Numbered from the stretch's first letter, positions 26,650 through 39,289 are shown. The stretch is 64,000 nt of DNA from Stomorhina lunata (GCA_933228675.1 OW121743.1:93807998-93871997); one strand, 5' to 3'. The notes: generated from the letters alone by a model not told the origin. Numbers and translations are program-made.

Positions 26650-28057
26650 CACTGTAGTATTATGGTGTAGACTTCGAAAGGAGAGATTTTAGTCTATACC
26701 TATTTTCCTTTTAAGGAACGTCAATGCTTTCAAACTCAACCCGAAAAGATCAACCGATTTCTGGGAGATCGTTTTGAAAGCATTGAAATATTTCCGGATA
26801 AATTGAGTAATTTACAGGGATGTCCCATGAAGGTAACAACCTGGGACACACCACCTTTTGTAGTAAATGGTACAAGTTTAAGATTTCCGGAATTAAGGGT
26901 AACAGGTTTTGAAATGATAACTATGACAGCTATAAGTGAGGTTATGAATTTTACCCTAGATATTGATTGGATTCCTTATGATAGAAATCAATCAGCAGAT
27001 GTTCTACTCCTAGAGAAGGTAAGTATAAGTATTCCAAAATAATTTCATTTATTTAATCACCTTTTTCCTATATAGCTACAAAATCGTGAGACCAATATAA
27101 CCAAGGGCTTTTTTCGGCGCACCATAAAACGCAACAAAATCGCCACATCCACAATTGAAACATTTTATGTGCCTATGATCGTGATAAATCTACGTAGACT
27201 TGCCTCTCATGAAAACCTGGATGTTATGACATATCCCTTTGAAACCAAATCATGGATTTTAATATTTGTAGTTTATTTCACTATAAGTCTTATGAGGGTA
27301 TTACATTCAAAAGAGTATTTTTGAAACCTTCGCCATTTTTATGGGAGCCACGGTAAAAGATAATACCAAAGCGACTTCAAGTCGTCTGCGTTTTATCACA
27401 ACTCTTCTAAGTTCACTAGTTTTACGTACGGTCTATCAATCTCTACTCTTTTATATATTTCAATTGAATTTCTATGTAACTGCTCCTCACAGCTTAATAA
27501 GCCTAGCCTCTCAGGGCTATAAGGCCGTTTTCACTGAATTGACTCAACAATTTTTACAGTATGTACCCGAAATAGCCAATGAAACACTGCAACTGATAGT
27601 ACCCAATAGCTCAAACGAAATGTCTCCTATGCGTTATATGGAATTTCATAGTCATGAAAGTCTGGTAGTCATAACTATTCGAGAATTTGCTTTGCGCTAT
27701 GTTCGTGACGAGTTGACCCCTAAAGCCGCTTTGCGTGCTTTGCCCACAAAAATTATGGTTCAACAAATTGCATTTTATTTGACTAAACACTCGTATTTAA
27801 TCGATCGTTTCAATGACTATATTTCTCGTTTACATCAATCTGGTCTTTTGAATAAGTGGCGAGAATGGGATAGTTCTTATGGCTCGGTTTCGAGGAAATA
27901 TGTTATACCCAGGAAATATAATAGTATTTTAATTATTAATTTATCTCACTTTTCAGGTTTTCTGTATTTTATGTTATTTTTTCATTTAACCTCGATTATA
28001 TTGTTTGCTTTGGAATTGGGGTCTCAGAAAATTTGGTGGTTAAAAAAATTACTTTAA

Positions 28058-28339
28058 AAATTATATTTAATATATTATATGAATTATTTTAATTTACTTA
28101 TCTAATAAATTATATTCAAAGCTTTCAAATAGCATAACTACCACTTACAGGAAAAGGAAGATTTTCTTACAATAAAGGGTCTTTCATTGAGCCTTCTATA
28201 AATTTAACTAAAAGTCTTTCATTTGTTTGAGAGACCTTACGATACCATTACTTTTTTATACTTCTAACTAAAATAGGTATTTTTTCAATGTGTAGTTCTG
28301 ACGCTTTAAAAAGAAAAGGTTTTTTTTTCCATTTTTTTA
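28058..28339. other. Spacer between IR pseudogene D and array R5
   Basis: AT-rich DNA with ACTAAAATAGGTATTTTTTC at about 28268, directly before the satellite. The same sequence precedes array R6 (34570 and again 34687), which suggests that R5 and R6 share an origin. Confidence 0.55.
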
Positions 28340-31075
28340 AAAATATTTAACAAAAATTTTTCTATAGAAAAATTTTTCTATAGAAAAATTATCAAAAATT
28401 TTTATTAGAAAATTTTTTTATCAAAAATTTTTCTATAGAAAATTTTCTAATCAAAAATTTTTGCATACAAAATTTTTTTATCAAAATTTTTTTAACTATA
28501 AATTTTTCTATAGAAAAATTTTTTATCAAAAGTTTTTCTATAGAAAATTTTTTTATGAAAAATTTTTCTATAGAATTTTTTTTATCAAAAATTTTTCTAT
28601 AGAAAATTTTTTACAAACATGTTTCTGTAAAAAAATTTTCTATCAAAAATGTTTCTTATTTGTATAACAAAAATTTTTCTATAGAAAAATTTTTTTTTTC
28701 AAAAATTTTTTGATAGAAAAGTTTCTACCAAAAATTTTTCTATACAACATGTTTTTAAGAAAATTTTATTTTCAAAAACTTTTCTAGAGAAAATATTTTA
28801 TCAATATTTTTTCATCAAAAATTTTTCTATTTGTATAACAAAATTTTTCTATAGAAAATTTTTTTATCAAAATTTTCTATACAAAATTTTTCTTACAATA
28901 ATGTTTCTTATTTGTATACCAAAAATTTTTGTATAAAACATTTTTCTATGGAAATTTTTCTATTAAAAATGTTTCTATAGAAAAATTTTTTAGCAAAAAA
29001 ATTTTTCTACAGAAAATGTTTTTATCAAAAAATTTTCTATGGAAAAGTTTCTATCAAAAAATTTTCTATGGAAAAGTTTCTATCAAAAATTTTTCTATAG
29101 AAAATTTTTTTAGAAATTTTTTTTTTCAAAAATTTTTCTAGAGAAAATTTTTTTATCAATTTTTTTTCATCAAAAATTTTTCTTATTTGTATAACAAAAT
29201 TTTTCTATAGAAAATTTTTTCATCAAAAATTTTTAAATAGAAATTTTTCTATCAAAAATGTTTCTATAGAAAATTTTTTATCAAAACTTTCTCTATAGAA
29301 AGTTTTTTATCAAAATTTTTCTATAGAAAATTTTTCTAACAAACACTTTTCTAACATCAAATATTTTTTTAACAATGTTTCTATAGAAAATTTTTTTATC
29401 AAAAATTTTTATAGAAAATTTTTTTATCAAAAATTTTTTATAGAGAATTTTTTTATAAAAAATTTTTCTACAAAAATTTTTCTACAAAAATTTTTTTATC
29501 AAAAATTTTTCTATAGAAAATTTTTTTATCAACAATAATTTTATAGAAAACTTTTTTATCAAAATTTTTTCTATAGAAATTTTTTTATCAAAAATTTTTA
29601 TATAGAAAATTTTTTTCATCAAGAATTTTTCTATTGAAATGTTTCCATAGAAAATGTTTTTATCAAAAATTTTTCTATAGAACATTTTTTTATCAATTTT
29701 TTTTTAAATAAATCTAAAAAATAAATAAATAATTTTTATCAAAAAATTTTTTATAATAAATTTTTGTATAGAAATTTTTTTTATCAAAAATTTTTTTATA
29801 GAACATTTTTTGGTCAAAACTTTTTCTACAGAAAATTTTTTCACCAAAAATTTTTCTATAGAAAATTTTTTCACCAAAAATTTTTCTATAGAAAATTTTT
29901 TCACCAAAAATTTTTCTATAGAAAATTTTTTATTAAAAATTTTTCTATAGAAATTTTTTTATCAAAATTTTTACATAGAAATTTTTTTTATCAAAAATTT
30001 TTCTACAGAAAATTTTTTTATCAAAAATCTTTCAATAGAAATTTGTTTTATCAAAAATTACAGAAAAATTTTTTATTAAAAATGTTTCTATAGAAAATTT
30101 TTTTATCAAAAATTTTTCTATAGCAATTTTTTTTTTTTCAAAAATTCTTATATAGAAAATTTTTTATCAAAAATTTTTCTATCAAAAATGTTTCTATAGA
30201 AAAATTTGTTATCAAAAATTTTTCTATAGAAAATATTTTTACCAACAATTTTTCTATAGAAAATTTTTTTATCAAAAATGTTTCTATAGAAATTTTTCTA
30301 TAAAAAATTTTTCTATAAAAAATTGTTCTATAGAACATTTTTTTATCAAAAATTTTTCTATAAAAATTTTTCTATCAAAAATGTTTCTATAGAAAATTTT
30401 CTACCAAAACTTTTTCTATAGAAAATTTTCTATCCAAAATTTTTCTATAGAAAATTTTCTTTCAAAAATTTTACTATAGAATTTTTTTTTTTTTAATTTT
30501 TCTATAGAATTTTTTTTTCAAAAATGTTTCTAAAAAAAATGTAATCTAAAATGTTTCGATAAAAATTTTGTATCCAAAATTTTTCTATAAAAAATTAAAA
30601 AAAAAAATTTTTTTTAAATTTTTTTTTTTAGAAATTTTTTTTTAAAAAATTTTTCTTTAGAAATTTTTTTTTCAAAAATTTTTCTAAAGAAAATTATTGT
30701 ATCAAAAGTGTTTCTTATTTATATAACAAAAATTTTTCTATAGAAACTTTTTTTATCAAAAATTTTTCTATAGAAAATTTTTTTATCAAAATTGTTTCTA
30801 TAGAAAATTTTTTTATTAAAAATTTCTTTATAGAACATTTTTCTATCAAAATCATTGTTATCAAAATTTTTCTATAGAAAATTTTTTGTCAAAAACTTTT
30901 CAATACCAAATTTTTTATCAAAAATTTTCTACAAAAAATTTTTTTATCGAAAATTTTCTACAGAAAATTTTTTTATCGAAAATTTTCTACAGAAAATTTT
31001 TTTATCAAAAATTTTTCTATAGAAAATTTTTTCTATCCTTAAATGTTATTTCAACATTAAAAAATTTTTCTTTTA
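28340..31075. repeat. About 30-bp satellite array R5 between D and E
   Basis: About 90 degenerate units of TTTTTCTATAGAAAATTTTT with linker TATCAAAAA, period near 30-31 bases. It lies between the convergent 3' ends of pseudogene D and IR gene E. It is much more diverged than R7 or R8. Its lysine/phenylalanine-rich open frames are products of the repeat, not genes. Confidence 0.95.
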
Positions 31076-31107
31076 TAATTTTATATTTTATTATTTCATG
31101 AACAATT

Positions 31108-33002
31108 TTATAACAATTTCTGTAACCATAAAATTTTTTGTGACAACAATTCCATGACAAATAGCACGATCGAGGTTGAATGCAAAAATAACATCAAATA
31201 CAAAAATCCCGAGAAATGCGATAAATTAATAATGAAAGCACTATCATAATTACTCGATGAAACTCGTTTTCTTGAGACCTGGATATAGGAATTACTCCAT
31301 TCTCGCCATTTGTTCATAAGACCTGATTGATGTAAACGATCGATGTAATCATTAAAATGATCAATTAAATACGAGTGTTTAGTCAAATAAAAACCAATAT
31401 GTTGATCCTTAATTATTACGGGTAAAGCACGCAAAGCGCTGCCATAGGCCAACTCGTCATAAACATAGCGCAGAGCAAATTCTATAATTGTTATGCTTAC
31501 AAGACTTTCATTGCGATGAAATTCCATATAGCGAAAGGGAGACATTTCACTGGAACTATTAGTCACTATAAGGGGCAAAGTCTTATTAGCTATTTCGGGA
31601 ATATCTAGTAAAAATTGTTGGGTTAAATCGGTGGCAACGATTTTGTAGCCTTCCGTGGCTAGGGCCATTAAGCTATAGGGTGTGATTACATAGAAATTGC
31701 TTTGAAATACATAGAAAAGTAGAGACTGATATAGAGTTCGTAAGACCATTGAACTGAGAAGAGTTGTCATGATACGTAGTCGGGTTGAGGTCGTTTTGGT
31801 ATTATCCATTATAGTTGCTCCGATAATAATGGCAAATGTTTGAAAAATTCCCTTCTGAATATTTTTAGTGTGGTATACACTCATTAGGCCTATAGTGATA
31901 TAAACCACAAACATCAGAATCCATGTTATGTTATCGAAGGGATATGTCATAACATCAATCGATTCATGGGATACCTTTTTTCGAATGGTTACAGCCATTA
32001 ATGGTACGTAGAATGTTTCAATAGTGGGCGTGGCGATTTGGTTGCGTTCTTCTGACTGGCGAAAGAAACCCATGGTTATATTGGTCTCATGTTTGCGTAA
32101 CTGAAAGGAATAAGAAGAATGTTACAATAAATAAGCATTAGATTAAATACAAACTGGCGTATCTTAAAAACAATCACCTTATCTAAGAGTCGAATATCTG
32201 CTGATTGATTTCTATCATAAGGAATCCAATCTATATCAAGAGTAAAATTCATAGCCCGACTAATAGAGTTTACAGTAAGCATTTCGAAACCTGTTGCCTT
32301 TAGTTTCGGATATCTTCGATTAGTGGCATTTATGACAAAGGGCGGAGTATCCCAGGTTGTTACCTTCAGGGGACATCCATTTAAATTATCTAATTTGTCT
32401 GGAAATATTTCAAAACCCTCAAAACGGTCTCCTACAAATCTATTGATTATTTCCGGTTGAGTTTGAAAGCATTGATGTTCCTTAAAAGGAAAATAGGTGT
32501 AAACTAAAATCTCTCCTTTCGAAGTCTGTACCATAACACTACAGTGTAACCAATAATTATGGAAACAAAAGCGAAAAATCAAATTCATTTCTTTTATTAA
32601 AGTAGCATCAGAGGTTTTAAGAAATATAAAATAATACTCCAGACTATCATGATTTTGATTATATAACTCATATTTGCTATCTTTAAGACTTCTATAAGAA
32701 TCGGTCAATATCATATTCCAATGTTCATTGACTTGAAGGCGTTCCATCTTGGGAACCTGCATTAGCAGGTGGACCGCCATTACACTGCAAGTGGCAAATA
32801 ATTTATACATTATATCGTATAGCCAGTTATTGGTTGGACCCACTGCTGCAGCTATCGTGAAAGCAAAAGTGTTGGAATTGTTGACAAAAGCATTTTGTAT
32901 AACAAAACGTAGGGCATTTGCTATTTGGATATTGAATTCCTCTGACTGGTTTAAGGTTTTTATACGCTCGAAATTGACGCCTTTAAATACCGAAACGTTC
33001 AT
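31108..33002 (-). CDS. Ionotropic receptor E, two exons, intact
   Basis: Exon 1 is 33002-32178 (275 codons, MNVSVFKGVNFERIKT to LLDK). The 77-bp intron has GT at 32177 and a CAG ending at 32101, phase 0. Exon 2 is 32100-31108 (330 codons plus stop), opening LRKHETNITMGFFRQS. The protein is about 605 aa. S1 shows KVTTWDTPPFV, GFEMLTVNSISRAMNFTLDID and DSLEYYFIFLKTSD. The channel part shows M1 near ITWILMFVVYITIGLMS, a pore segment FQTFAIIIGATIMD, and M3 with LRTLYQSLLFYVF. S2 shows KHSYLIDHFNDYIDRLHQSG, and a final helix follows. No disruption seen. By family it is a chemosensory channel subunit; the ligand is unknown. It is the best intact reference for pseudogene D. Confidence 0.92.
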
Positions 33003-33571
33003 TGTGAATTATATGAATGAGATATAATTTGTTTCTCTTCTTAAATATTAGACAGTCCGATTTAGAATACTAGATTTTGGGGTTTGGATTTTATTAATAT
33101 TTAGTTTTCATTTTGTACTCATATAGCTTCTATTTTTAATTAAGTTATTTTAAGGTTTAATGTCTAATTAAAATGTTTGTTTAACATTAATTAAATTAAT
33201 ACATTGATTTTAGAACTAAACAAATACTGACTCGAACACGAGTAACAAACATTCCTTAAACAAATAAGGGGTCTTTTATTAGGCACTTTTAAATTTTAAT
33301 AAAACAAAATGTGTACGAAATATATTCGAAAATTTCTTCTTTGGTTAAAAGACCGACCTATTGTTCAAATATGTATGTATATGCTTTTAAATATGTATAT
33401 TAGGGTACACCTTATTTTACGAAAGTGCGAAATTGAATCGTAACTCCCCCTAGAAATGTATTCAAAGTTGCATAAGGGAAACATATGCAGCATCCACCAG
33501 CAAAGTGCCAAAGTTTCTTGTATGGGAAAAAATAACAAAATTTTAACTAAGAATTAAGATATTATAAAAAA
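33003..33571. other. Upstream region of IR gene E
   Basis: No gene seen. It contains the candidate motif at 33163-33186 and other TTAATTAA-rich sequence. To the left of the dispersed repeat it is single-copy-looking. Confidence 0.45.
33163..33186. promoter_or_regulatory. Upstream motif CTAATTAAAATGTTT of IR gene E
   Basis: TCTAATTAAAATGTTTGTTT begins 161 bases upstream of the IR E start and is followed by ATTAATTAAATTAAT. F has the same elements but split: TTTAATGTCTAATTTAAG at 38673 and AAATGTTTGTTTACAAATAA at 38813. Shared order across paralogues supports a conserved promoter element. Confidence 0.45.
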
Positions 33572-34560
33572 AAGCAAGAAAGTATGGTCGGTCAAGTCCG
33601 ACCATACGATACCCTTCACCACTAAGGTCAAAGGAGTTCCCTTTCCATCATACAAACATATTCTGAAAACTTATACATTTAAGCTGTTTCCGCCATTTGG
33701 ACTTATATGAGAGTTAGGGTCAAATGTAGACCGATTATCTCGAAATTTGGCAAATTGATTACAGTTGTTACAAATTGCAAATTACAAATCATGCATGCAA
33801 AAAATAAACGTAAAATTCTCATTATCTTTGGATTTACGAGCGTTTTAGTGAATTTTGTCTCATTTAGTGCGTTTTGAGAAAAGAGTTTGTATGGGAGCTA
33901 TGGTCAAATGTGGACCGAAATCAATTCAATTGAAATTCGTCAAAATCGGTCCATTATTTATGGTACCTCCCATAGGTCCCACTTCCCGGAACCCCATGTA
34001 ATCAAAGTACAGGTCGCAATTCTAAAGATAATTTGATAAAACTAATCACAGATCATTTATTGAAATTCGCCAAAATCGGTCCATTATTTATTTTGCAGAA
34101 CTCGTTCCGAAATTAATAAATAATTATAATACCTTGTCTAGTTTTAGAGATTTTGCAAAAAATTTCAAAGTAATATTCAAAAATTATGTAAATTTCTTAA
34201 TTGAGATAAATTGTTAACTTCATTTAAAAGTATATAAAATTTCCTTTCTATTGATGTACAACATGTCCAATACTTTAGAAATATACCAATATATTAGAAT
34301 TTCAGAAATAGAACGAGTTCTGAAATGTTAATGAACATTTTTGAGTTATGGTCAAATGTAAATTTCAATACCAAAAATTTACAGGTTGATAGGTTTACCT
34401 TCAACAAACAGATAGACAAAAAAAGACAGATAGAGACAGACAGATAGAGACAGACACATAGAGACAGACACATAGAGACAGACGGATAGACAGCCAGACA
34501 GACACGGGTCGGCGCAAAGAGAACAGAACAATAAATAGTCGGCAGAGTTGCCGTTTTTTT
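33572..34560. repeat. Dispersed GTCGGTCAAG repeat with a GACAGA microsatellite
   Basis: Starts AAGCAAGAAAGTATGGTCGG and ACGATACCCTTCACCACTAA and carries GGACTTATATGAGAG and GTATGGGAGCTATGGTCAAA, all shared with 35366-36180. Toward its right end (about 34408-34505) is a GACAGACAGATA/GAGACAGACACATA microsatellite. This type of sequence is common between fly genes and is probably non-autonomous mobile DNA; I do not assign a class. Confidence 0.7.
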
Positions 34561-34569
34561 ATACTTTTT

Positions 34570-35350
34570 ACTAAAATAGGTATTTTTTTCAATACGTATT
34601 TCTAAAATTTTTTCTATTGAACATTTTTTTTATCAAAAAGTTGTTTATGAAAATATTTTCCATAGAAAATCTTTTTTATCAAAAATGTAACTAAAATAGG
34701 TATTTTTGTTCAATATGTACTTCTAAAGTTTTTTCTATTGAAAATTGTTTTATCAAAAATTTGTATATCAAAAATTTTTTTATCAATATTTTTCCATAGA
34801 AAATTTCAAATCAAAAAATTTTCCATAGAAATTTTTTTTATCAAAAATTTGTCTATAGAAAATTTTTTTTTATCAAAAATTTTTCTATAGAAATTTTTTT
34901 TTTATCAAAAATTTTTCTATAGAAAATTTTTTCATCAAAAATTTTTCTCTATTTTTTTTTATCAAAAATTTTTCTTAATTTTTTTTTTTTTATCAAAATT
35001 TTTTCTATAGAAAATTTTTTATCAAAAATTGTTCTAAATTGTTTTTATCAAAAATTTTTCAATAAAAAATAATAACTTTTTCTATCGAAAAATTTTTGAT
35101 AAAAAAATTTCTATAGAAAATTTTGTAACAAACATTTTTTTTATCAAAAAGTTTTTCTTTGGAAAATTTTTTATCAAAAAGTTTTTTATGGATATTTTTT
35201 TATCAAAAATTTTTCTATGGAAAATTTTTTATCAAAAATTTTTCTATGGAAAATTTTTTATCAAAAATTTTTCTATAGAAAATTTTTTATCAACAATTTT
35301 TCTATGGAAAATTTTTTATCAACAATTTTTCTATAGAAAATTTTTTGAAT
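34570..35350. repeat. About 30-bp satellite array R6
   Basis: Degenerate units of TTTTTCTATAGAAAATTTTT with linker TATCAAAAA, as in R5. A sub-block around 35200-35340 has CTATGGAAAA in place of CTATAGAAAA. It is preceded twice by ACTAAAATAGGTATTTTT (34571, 34687), the same left flank as R5. Confidence 0.9.
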
Positions 35351-35365
35351 CGAAAATATCTAAAA

Positions 35366-36180
35366 ACAAGTAAGAAAGCGCTATAGTCGGTCAAGCCGAC
35401 CATACGATACCCTTCACCACTAAGGTCAAAGGTGTTATTTTTCCTGTGTAAAGACAAATATTTGCTAAATTTTGCCATCATACAAACATTTTCTCAAAAC
35501 TTATATATTAAACCTGTTTCCGTCATTTGGACTAATATGAGAGCTAGCGTCAAATGTGGACCGATTATCTCGAAATTTGGCATTTGATTACAGTTGTTTC
35601 AAAAATTATGTATGCAAAAAATAAACTCAAAATTTCCATTATCTTTAGATTTACGAGCGTTTTAGTGATTTTTTGTCTCAATTAGTGCGTTTTTAAAGAA
35701 GAATTTGTATGGGAGCTATTGTCAAATGTGGACCGATTTCAACGAAATTTGGTACAGTGATTTTAGTTTACATAAGCAGTATTTGTTTTAAATTTAATGA
35801 AAAAATTTTGATATTTGTGGCCAATATATCAATTCCGGGAAGTGGGACCTATGGGAGGTACCATAAATAATGGACCGATTTTGACCAATTTCAATAGCCG
35901 TGGTCCCATTATCAAAAAAATGATCTGTGCCAAATTTCATCAAATTATCTTTAGAATTGCGACCTGTAGTTTGATTACAAGGTTTACATGGGGGTCCATC
36001 CAGCCGTCCAGCCAGCCAGCCAGACGGACGGACGGACGGACATCGCTAAATCGACTCAGAAAGTGATTCTAAGCCTATTAGTATACTAAAAGGTGGGTCT
36101 AAGACAAATATTTCTATGCGTTACAAACATCAGCACAAACTTATAATACCCTTTCCACCTATGGTGGTGAAGGGTATAAA
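35366..36180. repeat. Dispersed GTCGGTCAAG repeat, near full-length copy
   Basis: Begins AAGTAAGAAAGCGCTATAGT and ends with a hairpin-forming TACCCTTTCCACCTATGGTG GTGAAGGGTA. The ACCCTTCACCAC near the start is complementary to the end. It contains CCAGCCAGCCAGACGGACGG short repeats before ACATCGCTAAATCGACTCAG. It is the longest copy in the window of a family with fragments at 19988, 33572 and 45870. It has no convincing protein. Confidence 0.7.
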
Positions 36181-36197
36181 TATAAAATTGTTTAATA

Positions 36198-36520
36198 TTA
36201 GAATTTATTTCTGTTTTCAAAAATATTCCCAATGTTTACAAAAATAATAGTGTCGTGGCAACAATGTTCGAGATTATATTTCTTTGTTCTCTCGAACCAT
36301 GTATTTTGTTGCTATAAATTGGATTGGATTTGTTTCTTGTGGATGTTAATAACCAGCACTGTTAACATCCACATTCCAACTGAATGATGTTAATACTCAT
36401 TTCCACGATTTTTATTAATGGAATTTACTAAAATTAAAAAAAATTATCACCTACTGGTGGTATGGGCTGCCTACTCCTGGTTATAATATTTCTATGCGTT
36501 ATAAATCCTATTTAACTTTC
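36198..36520 (+). repeat. Copy 1 (decayed) of the small-ORF repeat family
   Basis: Shares GTGTCGTGGCAACAATGTTC, TTGTTCTCTCGAACCATGTA and ATTCCAACTGAATG with the copy at 39290-39640. It ends in a degraded form of the NDRGIYEN-SSASGG coding block, recognisable as ACTGGTGGTATGGGCTGCCT. The frame starting ATGTATTTTGTTGCTATAAA is broken early by stops. Length and order match the other copies, so this is a decayed family member. Confidence 0.6.
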
Positions 36521-36621
36521 GGCAGCGTAAAAAAAATCAGTTCTTAAAAAATTTTAATATAACATAATTTTATTAAATTTGATAAAAAATTTAAAACTTT
36601 AACATTAATTTATAATTATTT

Positions 36622-38501
36622 TCAAAACAATTTTTGCAACCACTTAAATTTTTTCGACAACAATTCCAATCCAAAAATTCCAAGCGAGGTTAATTGCAAA
36701 AACAATATAAAAAATAAAAATCCCGATATATGCGATAAATTAATGATCAAATCACTATTAAAACTACCTACAACTAGTCGAGATGATACTTTAAAATCCA
36801 TATTGGTCCAGTCACGCCATTTCTCTATTAAGCCGGACTGATGCAAACGAAAAATATAATCATTAAAACGATCAATTAAATAGGAATGTTTGGCCAAATA
36901 GAAACTTATTTGCTGATCCTTGACTTCAATCGGCAAAATGCGTAAGACCGTGCCAATGGTTAACTCTTCATAAACATAGCGGAATGCAAATTCTAATATA
37001 GTTACAGCGACTAAACTTTCATTACGATGAAATTCCATATAACGCATGGGCGACATTTCACTAGAGCTATTCGTCACTATTAAGGGCAAAGCTTTAGTTT
37101 CTATTTCGGGAACGAAAAGTAAAAAATGCTGGGTCAATTCAGTGGAGACTAGTTTATAACCTTCCGAGGCCAAACCCATTAAACTGTAGGGGGGAGTTAT
37201 ATAGAAATTTATTTGAAATGCAAAGTAAAGTAAAGATTGATAAATTGAACGTAAAATTAAGGAACTTAGAAGAACGGTGATTAAACGAAGTCGAGTTGAG
37301 ATTGTCTTTGTTTTATCCTTTATTGTGGCTCCCATGATAATGGCAAATGTTTGAAAGATATTTCCCTTTATTGGTTTAGTGTGAAATACACTGAGGAGGC
37401 CTGTTATGAAGTAAACCACAATCATCAAGATCCATGTTTCTATATCAAAGGGAAATGTCAATATATTCATGGACTTGGGGGTGGCCAGTTTACGCAGTGT
37501 TATAATAATCATAGGTACAAAGAATGTTTCGATAGTGGAAGTGGCAAATTGATTCCGATAATGGGTGCGACGAAAAAAACCCATGGTAATATTGGTTTCA
37601 AAATTTTTGAGCTAGAAAGAAGACAAAATAATGGGATTAATATACAACTTGAACTATTAGTAGTTCTATCAATTACCTTTTCTAAAAGACGATCATCTTG
37701 AGATTGATTGCTATAATATGGTATCCAATCCATGTCCAGTGTAAAATTCATAGTTTCACTAATAGCTGACAAAGTAACCATTTCAAAACCCGTTATCTTT
37801 AATTTGGGATAATGATGATTAGTTCGATTCACTACGAAAGGCGGTGTGACCCAGGTTGTTACCTTCATGGGACATCCATATAAATTATTCAATTTGTCGG
37901 GAAATATTTCCTTAAACTCAAAATGGTCTTCCACAAATCGATTGATCAATTCCGGTTGAGTTTGAAAGCATAGATTTTCCTTAAAAGGGAAATAAGTATA
38001 GACTAAAATTTCCCCTTTTGAGCTCTGAACCATAATATTACAGTGCAGCCAATAATTATTGAAACAATAACGAAAAATCAAATTCATTTCTTGCATGAGT
38101 TTATCCTCGGAGGTTTTTAGAAAAATAAAGTAATACTCCAGATTGTCATGATTTTGATTATATGATGGGAATTTTATATCGTCAAGACTTTTAAAAGAAT
38201 CTATTAAAATCATATTGTAAGTTTCGTTTATAGCAATACGATCCATTTTAGTTTGTTGTACGAGTAGGTACACAGCCATGAGACCCACATTTTTGAATAG
38301 CTTGTTCATGATATCGTGTAGAAAAAAATTAATTGGTCCCGCTGCAGCTGATATAGCAAAAATAAATGAATTTGAATTGTAGACAAAAACATTTTCTATA
38401 ATAAATTGTAGAGCATTTGCTATTAGGATAGTGATTTCCTCTGGCTGTGTCAAAGTTTTGATACGCTGAAATTCTGCGTCTTTAAATACCGAAACGTTCA
38501 T
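36622..38501 (-). CDS. Ionotropic receptor F, two exons, intact
   Basis: Exon 1 is 38501-37677 (275 codons, MNVSVFKDAEFQRIKT to LLEK). The 65-bp intron has GTAATT at 37676 and a TAG ending at 37612, phase 0. Exon 2 is 37611-36622 (329 codons plus stop), starting LKNFETNITMGFFRRT. The protein is about 604 aa. It is very close to E and D: KVTTWVTPPFV, GFEMVTLSAISETMNFTLDMD, pore segment FQTFAIIMGATIKDKTKTIS, LRSIYQSLLYFAF, KHSYLIDRFNDYIFRLHQSG. The last helix region is INLSHISGFLFFILFLQLT. No lesions. The exon-1 frame reads past the donor into the intron for 55 codons; that part is not coding. Role: candidate chemosensory ion-channel subunit in the neuronal membrane. Confidence 0.92.
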
Positions 38502-39289
38502 GTTAAAAGACTTTAATATGAAATAGTTTTTGTTTAAATACTTAAATATCCAATACGTTTACAGTTGGGTTGTAAATGATAGTGACTTTTTTTAGAAAAA
38601 GTAATTGGTTCAATTCTCACCCGAGAATCGGATCGTATTTGGAATAGTTAAAATAAATAAACAATTCAAAGATTTAATGTCTAATTTAAGTTTTCATAAA
38701 TCATGCTTTGCTTGGAAAGCGTTTCCTCTGCTATTTTATTCAACTCTAGTGTAGCTAAACTCCAAACAATCAAAGAAAGTTTTGTTACCACTTTTGAATT
38801 ATTATTTAATGAAATGTTTGTTTACAAATAATTAAATTAACTTATTGGGTTTTAGGTATACCAAATCCCTGAGAACTTCACGAAAAGCAAATATTTACAT
38901 AATCTTAAATGTAACGTGTCAATTATGATAAAATAAATCATACATACATACATATATCTGTGACAATAAATCATAATGGCTTAAGTCGAAATTTCGTATT
39001 TTGAGATATTAAGGGTTTTGTCTTAAATTGTTAAGGGTTTTGTATGAAATATAAATGCGTATAGTTTTGTTAATAATGACATTTTTCACTTGCAATTTGG
39101 CTGAGTGATAGACCTTGAAGAAGAGAATAGGATTATGTAAAAAAATGAAAAAGCACTTATGTCAACTTAAGCCATTATCGTTCATTGCCACAGATATAAA
39201 CACTGCGTTGCATAACTATAAATACATATATTTTTGTCAAATTCTGTTTTTTTTTATTTAATATAGGTATTTTTTAAAAATCCTAAATT
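38502..39289. other. Upstream region of IR gene F
   Basis: No gene. Two E-like promoter blocks are present at 38671-38698 and 38805-38841, separated by about 110 extra bases. Confidence 0.45.
38805..38841. promoter_or_regulatory. Upstream motif AAATGTTTGTTTAC of IR gene F
   Basis: TTTAATGAAATGTTTGTTTA lies about 304 bases upstream of the F start and is followed by AAATAATTAAATTAA. It matches the E motif (AAATGTTTGTTTAACATTAATTAAATTAA at 33171) base for base over much of its length. Candidate conserved cis element; untested. Confidence 0.45.

Larger units (their letters stand above)
24623..28057 (+). pseudogene. Ionotropic receptor D, multiply disrupted pseudogene
   Basis: Exon 1 is 24623-25083 plus 26655-27018. 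Joined without the insertion and one target duplication these total 825 nt (275 codons), exactly the length in E and F. It is broken by a 1.57-kb Transib-like insertion after WLHC. It also has a CAG-to-TAG nonsense change at 26668-26670 relative to MVQTSKG in E. A 57-bp intron (27019-27075) precedes exon 2 (27076-28057). Near 27310 a net loss of about 11 bases relative to E shifts the frame; the rest, from MGATVKDNTKATSSRLR to the final helix, is open. D is the only member of the E/F subfamily on the plus strand. Three independent lesions make function unlikely. Confidence 0.9.

Noticed and set aside
28461..30338. Lys/Phe/Ile-rich open frames across array R5 (and likewise in R4, R6 and R11)
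   Set aside because: They are translations of the 30-31-bp tandem repeat. They occur on both strands and overlap each other, with no start context or conserved domain.
37509..37676. Extension of IR F exon 1 beyond LLEK
   Set aside because: A GTAATT donor and a TAG acceptor 65 bases apart restore the family structure.
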